A program made the position numbers and the translations under genes. This document shows, piece after piece, positions 1-11,831 of a stretch of 64,000 nucleotides of DNA (position 1 is the stretch's first letter; the number at the start of each line of letters is the position of its first letter). This DNA comes from Whalleya microplaca (taxonomy: Eukaryota > Ascomycota > Sordariomycetes > Xylariales > Xylariaceae): the NCBI GenBank assembly GCA_022497155.1, contig MU385723.1:62001-126000 (forward strand), in the 5' to 3' direction. Below the pieces are notes generated by a model that was not told the origin of the DNA, did no database searches, and was given only the letters and a program-made list of their open reading frames with translations.

Positions 1-2040
1 GATGATTGATGATGGTTGATTTATGCACTAAACATGATGAAAATCATTTCTCTCGTAGAGAAACTAAAACAAGAATCAAAGCCTACTTTGGACATGAAGT
101 CCAAGATACTAAGGTAGTAGTCTATTGAAAAGGGGAGTACTTCAAGGAGACTATGGCGGCGGTTCTCTTGGTAGAAACTTCCCATGCTCTACTTTCCGTC
201 ACGTCAACTCATCCGTAGCCAAACGATGCTCTCTATGTGACTAATATAAAAAAGAGGCCGTTCTAAGGGCATTCCGCATCCTATCATCGTATATCATGAA
301 GTACATAGGTCGTTTGTTGAGTTCTACTTTGATAACCGCCAAGGAATCCAAAAATAGATTAGCTTTGCTAGTCATTGGTGATGCTAATGACTTATGTATT
401 AGTAAATCTTGGGAAAGATTACCGAAACTAGGGACAACTTGCCTATAGGGCCCACGACAGTCATTGGAAAGAAAAAATTATAGTAGACAAACAACTCCAG
501 ACCGAAAACAAGTGTTGAGAAACGAAGGTGTATCTCAACAACTGGTAATGAGTTTATCCCACCCATCACTACAAGCAATCAGAGTAGGTTTTTATATACC
601 TAGGTATGTATGACGCGGGTCAGCTAGAATTCCATGTACGTATCTACTGATTGATTTTATGGTTGGGTCTTGAATCGCGGCTGATGTTTTTATAAGACAT
701 GACTGCGCTAATTGAGTTTAAACTACGAAGTACTTCTAGGGAGGTAGATATGATAGGGCGAACGCTAATGAATACAATATTATGACATACGACTAGCGAA
801 ACCCACCAAACCATCCTGCCACCGAGAGAACAAGAAGACGTGTATTGACCGACAAGCTCATCAATAAATAGGCTTTGGTTTCTACGGAGGATGTGACACT
901 TTTTAGATAGATATCCGTATGTATGGCAACACCAAGCCAGTGCCGTTCCGAAGCCCCTATTGTACGGAGGGTACTAGTAATCACGAAGATCACATACACG
1001 CCCATCGGTTTGCACGTGCGGCCTATTACCTGAAGGTACCTAGCTGTACTTAGCTGTGGTTAGCTGCTAGGTATGTAGGTATGTAGGTTAGTTTTTAGCT
1101 GTAGGTGGGCGGGTGGGATATGAATGATGAATATCTGTCGAAACCAGTCGCCATCATGTATGTATGTAATCCGAATCTCCCCATCATAATCCGTACATAG
1201 CATGCATAGCATGCCAGAGGGTAAAAGACAGGCGCCCAAGTTGCCCAATCGAGCCGACCATCGAGGTTGGTTTAATAAGTTATAGGTTCTTGGCGCTGTT
1301 GGCATTTGGAAATCGGCCAGAGTGGTTTCCTCTAAAGAGTCAACTGGTACTACGACATAATAATATCAACTGTCAGACGTATGAGACGTATGTACAGAAT
1401 AGGTACCCGCAGTGTCCACCGTGCTAGTCCACTATCGTAATCCACTATCCCAATCCACTATCCTACCTATGTAATCCCAAGGGGGGACCCCTCCCAGTTA
1501 ACTAAAACTCGCTCCGTGAACCGTCCGTGGAGCCATCCAGCCGGCAGCTTCCACTCCATTATAGCACGTTCATTATGTACATGTAGGTACTTCGTAGTGC
1601 TACCTTTACCCCCATCCATCCACCGTCCACCCACCCATTCCACGAGGGCCATCTCGAAAAAAAGTCTCGGTCCAATCCATCCATCTCTCCAGTCTGCCAG
1701 TCCCAGTCCCTAGTCCCTCGATCTGGCGAAAAGTACCTACTTCCCAGCGCTTGCCCACATCGTCGTCAAGTCTCCCTTGACGTCCCTATACGTGAGCACA
1801 TATTGCCCTTCTTCAACCCGTATGAATATTCATGTTCATATGACGACGTAGGCGCGTGCCTCGCCGAACGCCCCTGGGTCCTCCACCGTCCCACCCCATT
1901 TCAGGACTCCTTGTGTTTCTCGAAACTCGTGTGTTACTTGCTGCTCCCCCGACGGCTAAAAAAAAATAGGAGGCAAAAGCGCAGAGAGAAAAAGGGATTT
2001 CCGGGGCACCGGCCAAACCGTCGACCCTCCACCGAGCAAA

Positions 2041-2070
2041 GCAACGCAACGCAACGCAACGCAACGCAAC
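2041..2070. repeat. (GCAAC)6 pentanucleotide microsatellite
   Basis: Six perfect tandem copies of GCAAC are followed by imperfect CAAC-rich sequence. The repeat lies about 340 bp upstream of the Boi-type start codon, so it is likely in the promoter or 5' leader and may vary in length between strains. Confidence 0.9.
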
Positions 2071-2154
2071 TCAACACCAAGACGAAGACGAGGCAAAGGC
2101 AAAAGCGACGGCGATCGCATCACCACGATACCTGCATACTTCTACTTCTACTCC

Positions 2155-2162
2155 TATATAGA
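2155..2162 (+). promoter_or_regulatory. TATA-like element upstream of the Boi-type gene
   Basis: The octamer TATATAGA sits about 245 bp before the predicted ATG at 2406, inside otherwise pyrimidine-rich DNA. Position and sequence fit a core promoter element with a roughly 200-nt leader, but fungal TATA calls from sequence alone are weak. Confidence 0.3.
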
Positions 2163-2405
2163 CTTTATTTGCGCTGCAGTGTTTCTGCGACAAGCACTCT
2201 TTTTCAATGCATTTCGTTACTGTTGGAACATTGATTGAATCCGGTCGCCAGTAGACTTACTGACGGACTGACTGACTGACTCGAACGATACCCCTACAAT
2301 ACCTTAGCCTGCGACCGCGAATCAATGCAAACCCGTAATCCGGCCTGATCCCAATTTCTTGCCTCCTTCGTTCGGTCGTTCGTTCTTCATTACAATACGA
2401 CTACC

Positions 2406-5400
2406 ATGGCGTCTCGAGGGGCTGCCGATGCGAAACCCGACGTCGGCGATATTCTGTTGGCCATTCGTGAGTTCCACCATTCTGCTGTATTGATTAAGCC
2501 TGTAAAGTTGCATTCGTCTCGCCGTCGTGCTGTCCCGTTGTTTGACCCGATTTTTACATATGCCAGAAGACTCCTTGCATCGGAGTTCGTTCCGTTAACT
2601 GTATGAACCTGCAGACGATTTCCTAGCCCGAAGCTCCGACGAACTAAGCCTAGCGAAAGGGGATCGCGTTGAGTTGATTGAGCGTGATGATGAGTTTGGC
2701 GATGGATGGTATCTGGGTCGCCACCTGGTGAATGGGAATACCGGCTTGTTTCCCGAAGGTAAATCGCATAGCGAGACTGCTTTATAGCGACGGACAAAGG
2801 AGACTAATAATTGCCTCGCCCAGTATATACGCGAACAGCACCCAAAGGCGTTGGCGCCTCACCCACCCCTCCAAAATCGAGTGCAAGCGCGCCACCCCCT
2901 ACTAATGGGACAGCGTCTGCAAACGGCCGACCACTGTCGACTACTCCTTCCTCGGGCCAAGACCGTACCTCGACGCAGACGATATCGGGAGCATCCGCCG
3001 ACCAGCATGTCGTGACGCTTCCCCTGAATTCTGGAAAATCCGAAAGCAAAGCCGTCCCCGGTTCTACAGCCCCGCTTGCTGGCAGAAGCCCTAGTTATGG
3101 CAGTGGTCACGAAAGTCTAGGCCGTGTCAACTCATCGAGCCAGGAGAACCAGGTTCTGCACGACACTCTGACGGTCATCGACGAGCATATTACCGATCTA
3201 CACTCGCCGTCGCATAGTGGTATACTACACCACGCGAACGACTCGGGTAGTGAGTATAGCTCTCATATGCAGGATCGCCTCTCGTACATTCAGGGCGAGG
3301 AGACCGACGAGGAGGAGGAGGAGGAGGACGTGCATACCCGGGCTCAAGTCGAGGCATGGTCTGTCGATGATGTGGCGGAATATCTGTTTACGGCCGGCGT
3401 GGAAAAGAAGCACTGCGAAGTGTTCCAAGACCAGGAAATAGCTGGTGAAATACTTCTCGGCATGGATCAGTCGTCGCTTTTCCTCAAAGCCTTTGACCTC
3501 GGTTCCGTAGGACGGAGATTAAAGACGTGGCAAAAGATAAAGGCGTTGCAGGATGAAGTGAATGGACTGGGAACCGTCACGAGGCGGAACACACAGACGT
3601 ATGGCAGTGACGCAGGGTCGGAGGACTCGAGGGCCGGCGGAAGGATTAGGAGTAGAGCAAACACTTTGACAAACTCCCAGAGACTTCCCCCGATTGAGGA
3701 CCGGCCTGGATCCGTCCAAGCAAAACGCATATCTTCAACACCCAAACTCGACCCTATGTCACCTATTGTACCGGCTTCCCCGAAAGGTCTCCAGGACAGT
3801 CCGACGCGACCTTCGCATCAAAAGAGACCATCCGCAGCCTCCATCCGAGACCTTCACCACTCACGGAGACACTCATCAACCGATTTTAGACTTAGCGGTG
3901 CACCGCCTATCAACGCTGGGACCCCGAAACTTCCAGACTTTACCCTTTCGCTCACGGACACGTCACACAAGAAGCAACCCTCATTTGATCGTAATTGGAC
4001 CATGGGCCACGCTTCTTCCACCACGTACGCACAACGACCCCTATCCGCAGCTGGACAGCGACCTCTCTCTTTAAGTGGACAACGACCCCTATCCTCGACT
4101 GGACTTCAGGACATCGTGAACGCCTCCGACCCCGACAGCCAAAATATTTCGACGGATCTAGATCGTGGTTACTTCTCGGGCACCGAAGTTGACGGACGAA
4201 AGCGCAACGTGCTTAAGAAGCGCGATAGTATTGCAGCCCATTCGCACAAGTCAAGCTATACGGAGCAGCAGCGGGTCAGAAGTGCGACGGCACTTTCGAG
4301 ACGGTCGAGGTTTGGAAGTGTAGATTCGGCCAAAGAACCCCCCACTGCTGCGCAGATGTATTACGGCCTACCTGGGGACCATCGCCGAACAGCTTCTTCA
4401 GCTACTGCGGAATCGATACGGCCAATACCTCCCGCGAAGGACGATCCTCCCCCAACGGTCACAAAACTAGACGGCAGTCTTCGCTCCTCCCCCGTTTCTC
4501 CAAATAACCGACAAGGCATTCACGCTGATTGGATGTCAAACGCTGGCAACAAAATTCCTGGTTTTGGTGGCCTTCGGGCAATTTCAGATGCTATGATTGG
4601 CCATGATCGTGGAAAATTCGCCTCGCAGGCAGACAAAGATTCGCCCATGCAATCTCCGGCTAGAACTGGTTCTAGCACCCCGTCTGCTGGACCGAGTTTT
4701 GAGCTTGATTCTCCTGATGCCGGGAAGAGTCCCTACTCGGCTACCACCGCCGGCAGTCGGAAGAGTGCGAAGAAGACGAAGAAAGAAACGAGTGCCTACA
4801 CACGTGGGCTGCAGAAGATGGGCCCGAGGGAAGCGATGAAGGGTGCAGATTACAGTGGCTGGATGAAGAAGAAAAGCTCGCATCTTATGACGACGTGGAA
4901 GCCGCGACTCTTTGTTCTCAAGGGGCGGCGTCTCGCATATTATTACTCGGAAGATGATACGGAAGAGAAAGGGCTTATCGACATTTCCTTCCATCGTGTG
5001 CTGCCAGCCGACAATGAACGACTGACTGGTTTACATGCCACTCTCACGGGTGCTAGCAACACCCCGATCATGCCAGCCGACAGCAATCTCCCAACTCTTG
5101 CAGACAGCAATGCTAACGCTGCTGCTGCGCTTGTTGAGAAAGGCACGGACGCCATGTTCATATTTAAACTTATGCCGCCTCGAGCAGGGCTTTCGAAGGC
5201 CGTAAACTTCACGAAACCGACCATACACTACTTTGCGGTCCCGAACCTCCAACAGGGACGTGCGTGGATGGCCGCCCTGATGAAAGCGACTATTGACCGT
5301 GACGATACGCGGCCGATGACTTCTACTTACCAACAGAAGACCATTTCCCTGACCAAGGCACGGCAAATGCGTCACCGGCCGCCGGCCCTGATGAATCTGG

Positions 5401-5600
5401 ACGAGAAAGTCGAGGAAGCGACAAATGGCGACAACGAGAAGAATGCCCTCGGCATCTCATTTGGGGAGGTCGATAGTGCCGTCTCCGGCCTGGAGAAGCT
5501 GGGTCTTCAGAAAGTTGAAAGTGTCACGGTCAAGAAGCCGACCCCCGACACCGAAAAGAGTGACGGTCTGACCATTTTGTCTGCTCCGCAAAGCGCCTAG
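2406..5600 (+). CDS. Boi1/Boi2-type polarity protein (SH3-SAM-PH)
   Basis: Predicted 993-aa scaffold of the Boi family. In yeast these proteins bind Bem1, Cdc42 and phosphoinositides at the polarised cortex and support exocytosis and bud or tip growth. Exons are 2406-2466, 2615-2758 and 2824-5600; both introns join in frame and rebuild one SH3 domain (residues about 16-70, with ALYDF-like IHDF and the DGWYLGR block). A SAM domain follows at about 244-314 (WSVDDVAEYL...), preceded by a Glu-rich patch. A long Ser/Pro-rich linker carries QRPLS repeats near 4027-4092. A C-terminal PH domain lies at about 743-890 (SGWMKKKSS, RLFVLKGRRLAYY) and contains a low-complexity insert. SH3-SAM-PH order is diagnostic of the family. 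Splicing, not the internal ATG at 2811, gives the full N-terminus. Whether it corresponds to Boi1 or Boi2 cannot be said, since filamentous fungi usually carry one copy. Confidence 0.93.
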
Positions 5601-5727
5601 TCATCGCTTTCGTGATTTCTTCCACCTGCATGTCCCGACGACGCCTGCCTGTCTGATGGACTTTTCCTCTTCTCGTACTATTCTCTCAATGGCGTAGTAG
5701 TTTGAGCCCACGACGGCTGTTTCACAA

Positions 5728-5750
5728 ACACACACACACACACACACACA
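5728..5750. repeat. (CA)n microsatellite
   Basis: An uninterrupted CA dinucleotide run lies in the predicted 3' UTR of the Boi-type gene, about 130 bp after the stop codon. Confidence 0.9.
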
Positions 5751-6116
5751 GACTAGACACTTGGTACGGTGAGCTTTGGCCTCCAAGAAAGAACGAGGAT
5801 GAAATTCGTTTTTATAACTTTTGGCAAGGGTTGGCGGAGCCGCCCACAACAACACACAATATCCCCTTTCCCTTAGCGTGTTTTTTCTAATTTACCCATG
5901 TCTCGATACCTCTACGAAGCAGATGGATTGCAATGACCAACCAAGGCGAGGAAGATCCAAAGCGAGGATCATGGAGTGTGAGCAAAGTTTGGAGGGGGAA
6001 GAGAGGAAGAAAGCGAGAGAAAGAGAGCAAGAGAGAGGGAGAGAGAAAGCGCCCTCTCCTATCCTCTCTTCTCTCCACCCCCCGTTCCCCGGTAGTGAAC
6101 GTACTGGAAACTAGGT

Positions 6117-6150
6117 AAGGCCTCTCGAGCAAGGCCTCTCGAGCAAGGCC
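6117..6150. repeat. Tandem 14-mer, 2.4 copies
   Basis: The unit AAGGCCTCTCGAGC is repeated twice perfectly, followed by a partial third copy (AAGGCC). Each unit contains CTCGAG. It lies in non-coding DNA downstream of the Boi-type gene. Confidence 0.9.
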
Positions 6151-7595
6151 CCAGATTACATCACATATCTGGTCGCTGAGGTCGCCAGCAGCAGCAAGTT
6201 ATACTACGTAGCCTAGGGACCCCACCCCCTTACCCTCATAGGACAGGACATCGATACGATTACTACAATACCACGTACGCAATAGATATAAGCCTTAATA
6301 TATGTACTGTTACTATCACACATACTTACTTGTACTACTTTGCACAATAGTTCTTGACCAGGTTTCACCACTATTTTCATAGCTCTGTCGATATGTGGTA
6401 TATATGTATCTACTTAGACATGGGAGATCTTGTGCCAGCATCGCTGTGAGCTAAAGTGTATGTACTTCGTGCTAGTCTACAAAACATGGGCGGAGATACT
6501 GGGGTTCTAGAGCTTCCTGTAGCATATGCCTACGCCGTATACCGCTCTTGTCTCGAATGATGTATATATAGGTTAATAGATACTGAGGACCTATCTCAAC
6601 CTGTAGAAGGGCATACGTATTGTGCCTCGAGGAGTATAGTACCTATCTAGGATACGATACCTACCACCCTGGTCCAGTGTATCATTAAGTTTATCTGTCT
6701 ATCTGGGTATCTACTTGCTCGCGATGATCGTGGAATCGACCGTACGTGAGGAACCGGTGGCATGCTAGAGCTTTCACTGGGATGGAAGGCCTAACATCAA
6801 ATAATAAAATGAAATAAGATTAACATAAAAATATGCTGATCATCTATCTTCCATTATCCCAAAGGAATATAACAAAAAGCTCGGAACTACGGTTGACAAG
6901 CGCTCGCAGCGGTGGCGAGTCAGGACTCACCAACCAGTGGTATGAACCCAGAACGTAGGGCAAACCAACCCCCTTAGGGAGCTTTATCTGGCCGACAGTC
7001 CTTCCTTCCTATTGACCAATGCTGCCTGCTAGGTTCGGTTAAGGGGGGGGGAGGCTCAGTTACAGATCCGAGGTGTTACCCTGGTATATGAACCCTTTGT
7101 GGCACTGAGGTACCTAAACGATAATGGCTGCCTGTGGTAGACCTCAGGTGCTCAAGGAGCAAGTGTACATAGGTATACGAGAAGGCAACGAGAAGCATGC
7201 AGAATGGGGGATATCGGGTAGGGGGCCAAACTGGCGATAGGTAGGTTTTGCGGCTCTTTCGACTCAACATAAGGCTACCAACCAACACAGCTCTCAGCTT
7301 GGCTTCTTTGTTCGCCGGGGTTGGTTGTGTTTGTGCTGCTGCAGTCAACTCGCACCTAGCCGGGGTGTATAGTCTGCCAAGCAAACCAAACAGGTGATGT
7401 TCAGCCGAAGTCAAGCGAGTCTGTATCGTTGGATGTAGGTAGACCTGATCTTGTGTGGTCTAAGTTGGACGTAGCCGGGGGCGGTATCCGAGGGGGGGTT
7501 AGTTTGTTTCCGAGGCTGGTATCATGTCGATGATATGACTCTTGTAGCAATTACTTGGGTGGATATGTTGGTGCTACCTGGGTAGTTGAGCATTA

Positions 7596-7611
7596 AATTT
7601 ACTAGTAAATT
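7596..7611. repeat. 16-bp perfect palindrome
   Basis: AATTTACTAGTAAATT reads identically on both strands. It is intergenic and AT-rich. It could be a dimeric factor site or chance; nothing nearby ties it to a gene. Confidence 0.7.
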
Positions 7612-8567
7612 CGAGAATACCTCGTATATGATGAGTATTACTTATATAGTGTTCTCGAGGCGTCTGGGTTTCATGTTAACTACTCTTATGTCTAAAAGGT
7701 GACAATGGTCTTCATTAGATATCTCATATATCTTTCATTTCTTATATCCTCATTCCCCTCTGACCCCTTTTCCTCTGACCTAAGCATGCTCAAGTCCATG
7801 AACCACGATTCAGTACCATAGGAACATATCTACCTAGTTGAAAACACACTAATCCTGCCATGTATACTCTGCAACCGTCTAGCTTATAATAGTTATCTCC
7901 AAACTAAGGCAGCTGCTTGCCATGTTCGAATTCGGACGGGATACCTACAGATCTGTAATGGCTCCTTTCTTCAAAGACTGCTGCTAGAGAACTAGAGATG
8001 GAAGACGCAATCTAGTAAGTCGTACGAAGCAACAATACCACTTCCACGGAGTCGAAATTACTTCCCGCAAGCTCGAGAAGTCGTCTGATGACAGTCTGTA
8101 TCACTTATGTGTTGTCGAGTCAGTTAGTCGACTGCAACCCACTCTCACCCAGGATCGTAAGAACAAGATGATATACATTAGCCTCGCATCACCCCCAGGG
8201 AAGGCACTGCATTGTGAGCCTCCATCATCTTGTCAAGCTCCTATGAAAGCCTACAGTCATAGATAAAAAGCCTAACTCAAGACATGAGCTTTTCTCTCAA
8301 AGCCGTATCTTGTCTTGTAAGGTCTCATTACGCTGAATTTCACTGAAAACCCGTTATATTACTTAACGTGTAAACACGGCATGTGATGAGAGAGGTAATA
8401 GCCAAGTATATATTTTCACTACCGAGCTATCAACGCGCCTCCCATTCATGGGAAAACCAGGGTATCATCAACACATTCGCAAGCCTCAACCTACCGTCGC
8501 CATGACCACGCCCATGCTGTCTATATATGCCCCCCGTGCCTAACTAAGATATGCGGGTTACCTGCGT

Positions 8568-10658
8568 TTACTCCAGCCAATGCTTAATGAACTCGATCCA
8601 GACACCGATATCCTCCGCGGTCTCGAGGGCATTCGCCCAGTCCGCGACGGTGAACACCTTCCGCTCGCGGCCCTTGCCCTTACTCGTGTCTTGCCGCTGA
8701 TCGTCTCCTGGCTTCGGGAAGATGTTGTCCGAGACGATGTGGACCTTGCCGCCGAGCTGGATCTCGAGCATGACGTTGGCGGTATGGTTCTTGAAGGGAA
8801 ACACGAGCGAGAGGCGCGGCAGCGGGTGCGCCGTCAGCGTGATGTCCACCTTCAGAACTTTGGACGAGCTGCCCTTGCCTGCGTTCGCCTGTTTCATAAA
8901 CTGCTCGAACTCATCGTGCGTCGTGATCGGTTCCGGGTTGTTCTCGGCGTCGGCCTCGGGCGCTGTGGGTCTGTCCTCTTTGGGCTTGAGGCTATTGGTG
9001 AGTAAAAGTGATAGGAAGGCGTACTGGCGGAGTAGAGGCAGCATCGTGATAAGGTCCTTGGGGTGTGAGAACGGGACCTGCGTCAGGACTTGTCCGTACA
9101 CGGGCTTGTAGATGAATAGCGTATTTCGGTGTGCCTTCAGTACCGGCTCTCTTTGGCCCTCGTTCACATGCGCAATGTTGGGAACCGTCTGCGTATATGT
9201 AATCTCTCGAGGTTCACTAGGATCGTACGCGCTTCCATCAACAATGGGAAACATCAGCGCATCAAACGTAATGCTCGATAGCGGCGTGTTCGTTGCGGCT
9301 ATTTTGTATATCTCCATCGCAACGGCATGGGGAACGACGACCGGAGGATCGAATGTGGCCAGGAAGGCAACATCTGGTGTTTTAGGGCCACGTAAATTTA
9401 CACCACCTTCAAGCCCGGCCTCTTGCTTCACGTCGTCCGTTGGTGGCAGGAGAGTGTCAGCTGGTTCAAGCCAGTCCAGAATGGGTCCGGGAGAGATCAT
9501 TTCCTCGTCCGTAAGATTTGCTTTTTCAATATTGGGCCCAATCCATTTGTCGGAGACTCGCACTGAGTGATATACCGCCATGCTGCTAGCAGGCGCACAT
9601 TCTAGTAGGATGCCCCATGTCTTTGCGTCCTCGGTGTCTACTGTTGTAGATGCCAACTTCCGTCTCTGCTTCCAGTAGTCCAGACTCAGACCCGTGCGTC
9701 CCCGTGTATGCATCAAGGGGCATCCATGACGGATGCAGAGAGCAAAGACTCTCAGCCTCTCTTCTGATAAACCCCTAAGCGATGGATCTCCGCGGAGCTT
9801 CTCCACGTCCCATCTGTGTAGTTTCTCCAAGCTTTCCCACAGCCCTGCTATGGCTTCGTGGCAACTGAGGCCCGGTAAAACACTAAGCCTATCGAGAGTT
9901 GCTAAGCGCTCGAGGTTCGCCCTGAAATGTGTCAATTTCTTGGTCAGCGGGCTCTGGCCCGGGGCCAGAGCAAGGTCTTTTAGCAGGATAGCTGATGCCT
10001 TGTCCACGTGCTTGTCGAGGCTTGGGATCGAATCATTGTACGCCAAAGCGACGTGATGCACAATGTGATTGTTGATACCGACTTCCACACCCATAGTCTG
10101 GCCAGCAATGATCAACGTTTTGGCATTATCACCTCCTCCCTTGACGTCCTCCCAGAGACATTCCAGACCAAGACGGATGGCCAGTCGCTCGAGACCCTGG
10201 TTGCTGACCCTACTACTGTTATAGGCCTATTCAGAGCTTAGCTTTCTCGTTGTACCGCCGAGATGTCGGCTACCACCTACCAGCAGGGCATCGATGACGT
10301 CCTCCATCCTCTTCTTGCGGTCTTCCTCATCTGTGCGCCCCGCATGGGCAACCAAACCCCCTACGCTTATGTTATCCAGATTGAGGTCATTAATCCCCAA
10401 TGCTCCGAGAGCAGCAGCGGCAGAAGGGCTGTCGAAGTTGACCGGCGGATTACTAGGATGATTGCCCATAGTAGCTGACGTGGCGGTCGCCGGAGATTTC
10501 TTAAACTGCTGCGGCGAAGATCGTGGCCCATGAGGAGAGAAGGCAACCGCCTGTGAGTTCGAGAACGGCGTCGAGGCTTGCGGTGTAGGCGCCGCGGCAG
10601 GATGCCCAGAGGGTGTGCGGCCCTGCTGCGAAAGTCCATGTCGCATTGGAGTTGACAT
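8568..10658 (-). CDS. med1: Mediator complex subunit 1 (Med1)
   Basis: Predicted 678-aa Med1, a middle-module subunit of the Mediator coactivator that links activators to RNA polymerase II in the nucleus. Exons are 10658-10281 and 10226-8568. The 54-nt intron (10227-10280) starts GTAGGT and ends TAG, and splicing removes the stop of the short upstream frame. The joined sequence EDVIDALL-AYNSSRVSNQG-LERLAIRLGLECLWED is the conserved N-terminal block of fungal Med1. The extreme N-terminus (MSTPMRHGLSQQGRTPSG) and the low-complexity Pro/Ser/Gln segment are also typical. The central domain includes a PLMHTRGRTGLSLDYW motif and the C-terminal half is a beta-rich fold. Length is in the family range. 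The neighbours are unrelated and there is a separate promoter region upstream of 10658. The antisense frames over 8580-9570 are shadows. Confidence 0.9.
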
Positions 10659-11831
10659 GGTGAAAGATGACGAGCAGTAATAGATCTTCTTAAGATATGG
10701 GGAAATCCCAGTATGTGAGTCAAAAAGAGATTCAGTATTGCTCGCTACCTAGGAATTCAAAAACCCAATGCCCGACTGTAGCACAGGTATTCTGGCTTGC
10801 ATCAGAGCCTACCTACAGAGGTAACCAGCCTTGCTTCATTCAAGAGCAGACTGTGGAAGCCCCTTGAGTAGGCAACATGCTCTTAAAAGCTTGAATTTGG
10901 TGTCGAGCTTTCCAGATGAATGTTCAGCTACAGTTGCGCTTATGCAAACGGCAATATGCTGGAGCTGTTCCCGTATTGCGCTTGTGGTTGACAGAAGCTT
11001 GACCTTTTCGGCGACGTGGTGGGGAGGTTTGAAGCTTGAAGCTCGAGGCACGCGACGCGCCTTGCTAGGTGTAGCTAGCCTGCTAGCTAAGGCCCACAGT
11101 ATATAGTGTAAGAAATGACAGTAATAACACTGTGATTCTCCACACTACGTACCACGGGGTATATCAAGAATGTTACATGTAATAGTCAAACATTTTACAA
11201 TTCACTCTAACAACAAAGACGAACTCTTCCTGTTGACGGGCCATTCATCACAAGTTAGTTACCAACCAGACACTTACAGTCAATTCACGGACTCACAACA
11301 TCTACCGATGAAAACTCAAATTGTTCTTGTCACTGATAAAGTGATTAACCCTAGAGCTGTAAAGCATAGCTATATATGGCCAATCAACGAACAATGACCG
11401 AACCTGCTCATCTAGTATCCATGAAGCAGCGCAAAAGGGGCTGGAGAAGAAATGCAATCCAGCCTACCATAAGACATGCTATATGAGAGATCATTGGGAC
11501 CTATAGAGTCATGCTACTCCTATCTCGATATCGGACTCAACTCCATCTCTATCCGTAATCGTATCGTCCTTCTTGTTGGTGCCAGCAAACGCTTCCTGAA
11601 AGGACGGGGGCCCAGCCCTCCACGCATGTACCGCGAATGTCGACTTTCTCTTGTAATACGCTCGCTCGTTGAATATCAAAGTCCCCTAATCCAGCAGGGC
11701 ATGTGTGTGTACGGGGGGCAATGCTCCTCCGGATCGGCTCGCTGTTTGCTGACGTTTTCTGCTATAATCTAACGGTAAGTACAAAGATACATAATGGGAG
11801 ATTACTCCCGAGGCCTTGCCGTTGCGTAAGC
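10659..11831. other. Intergenic region upstream of med1
   Basis: About 1.2 kb lies between the med1 start and the stop of the next minus-strand gene. I see no domain-bearing frame. A copy of the recurring CTACCTAGG word sits at 10745-10753. The med1-proximal part is presumably its promoter. Confidence 0.6.

Larger units (their letters stand above)
1..2405. other. Intergenic / 5' region of the Boi-type gene
   Basis: No supported gene was found in this stretch. The short open frames have no recognisable domain and no coding-like composition. It holds reiterated TAGCTG/TAGGTATG units around 1035-1105, a pentanucleotide repeat at 2041-2070, a TATA-like site near 2155, and pyrimidine- and purine-rich stretches just upstream of the ATG at 2406. 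The last few hundred bases are probably promoter and 5' UTR. Confidence 0.6.
5601..8567. other. Intergenic region between the Boi-type gene and med1
   Basis: Convergent 3' ends flank about 3 kb with no supported gene. The longest frame (7076-7414, minus) has no recognisable domain. Contents are a CA dinucleotide run (5728-5750), a purine-rich GAGA stretch (about 5990-6055), a tandem 14-mer (6117-6150) and a 16-bp perfect palindrome (7596-7611). Confidence 0.6.

Noticed and set aside
1803..2234. 143-codon plus-strand frame upstream of the Boi-type gene
   Set aside because: It consists largely of simple repeat (GCAAC) and Arg/Leu-rich low complexity in the promoter or leader, with no domain.
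7076..7414. 112-codon minus-strand frame
   Set aside because: No recognisable motif, atypical composition, no splice partners.
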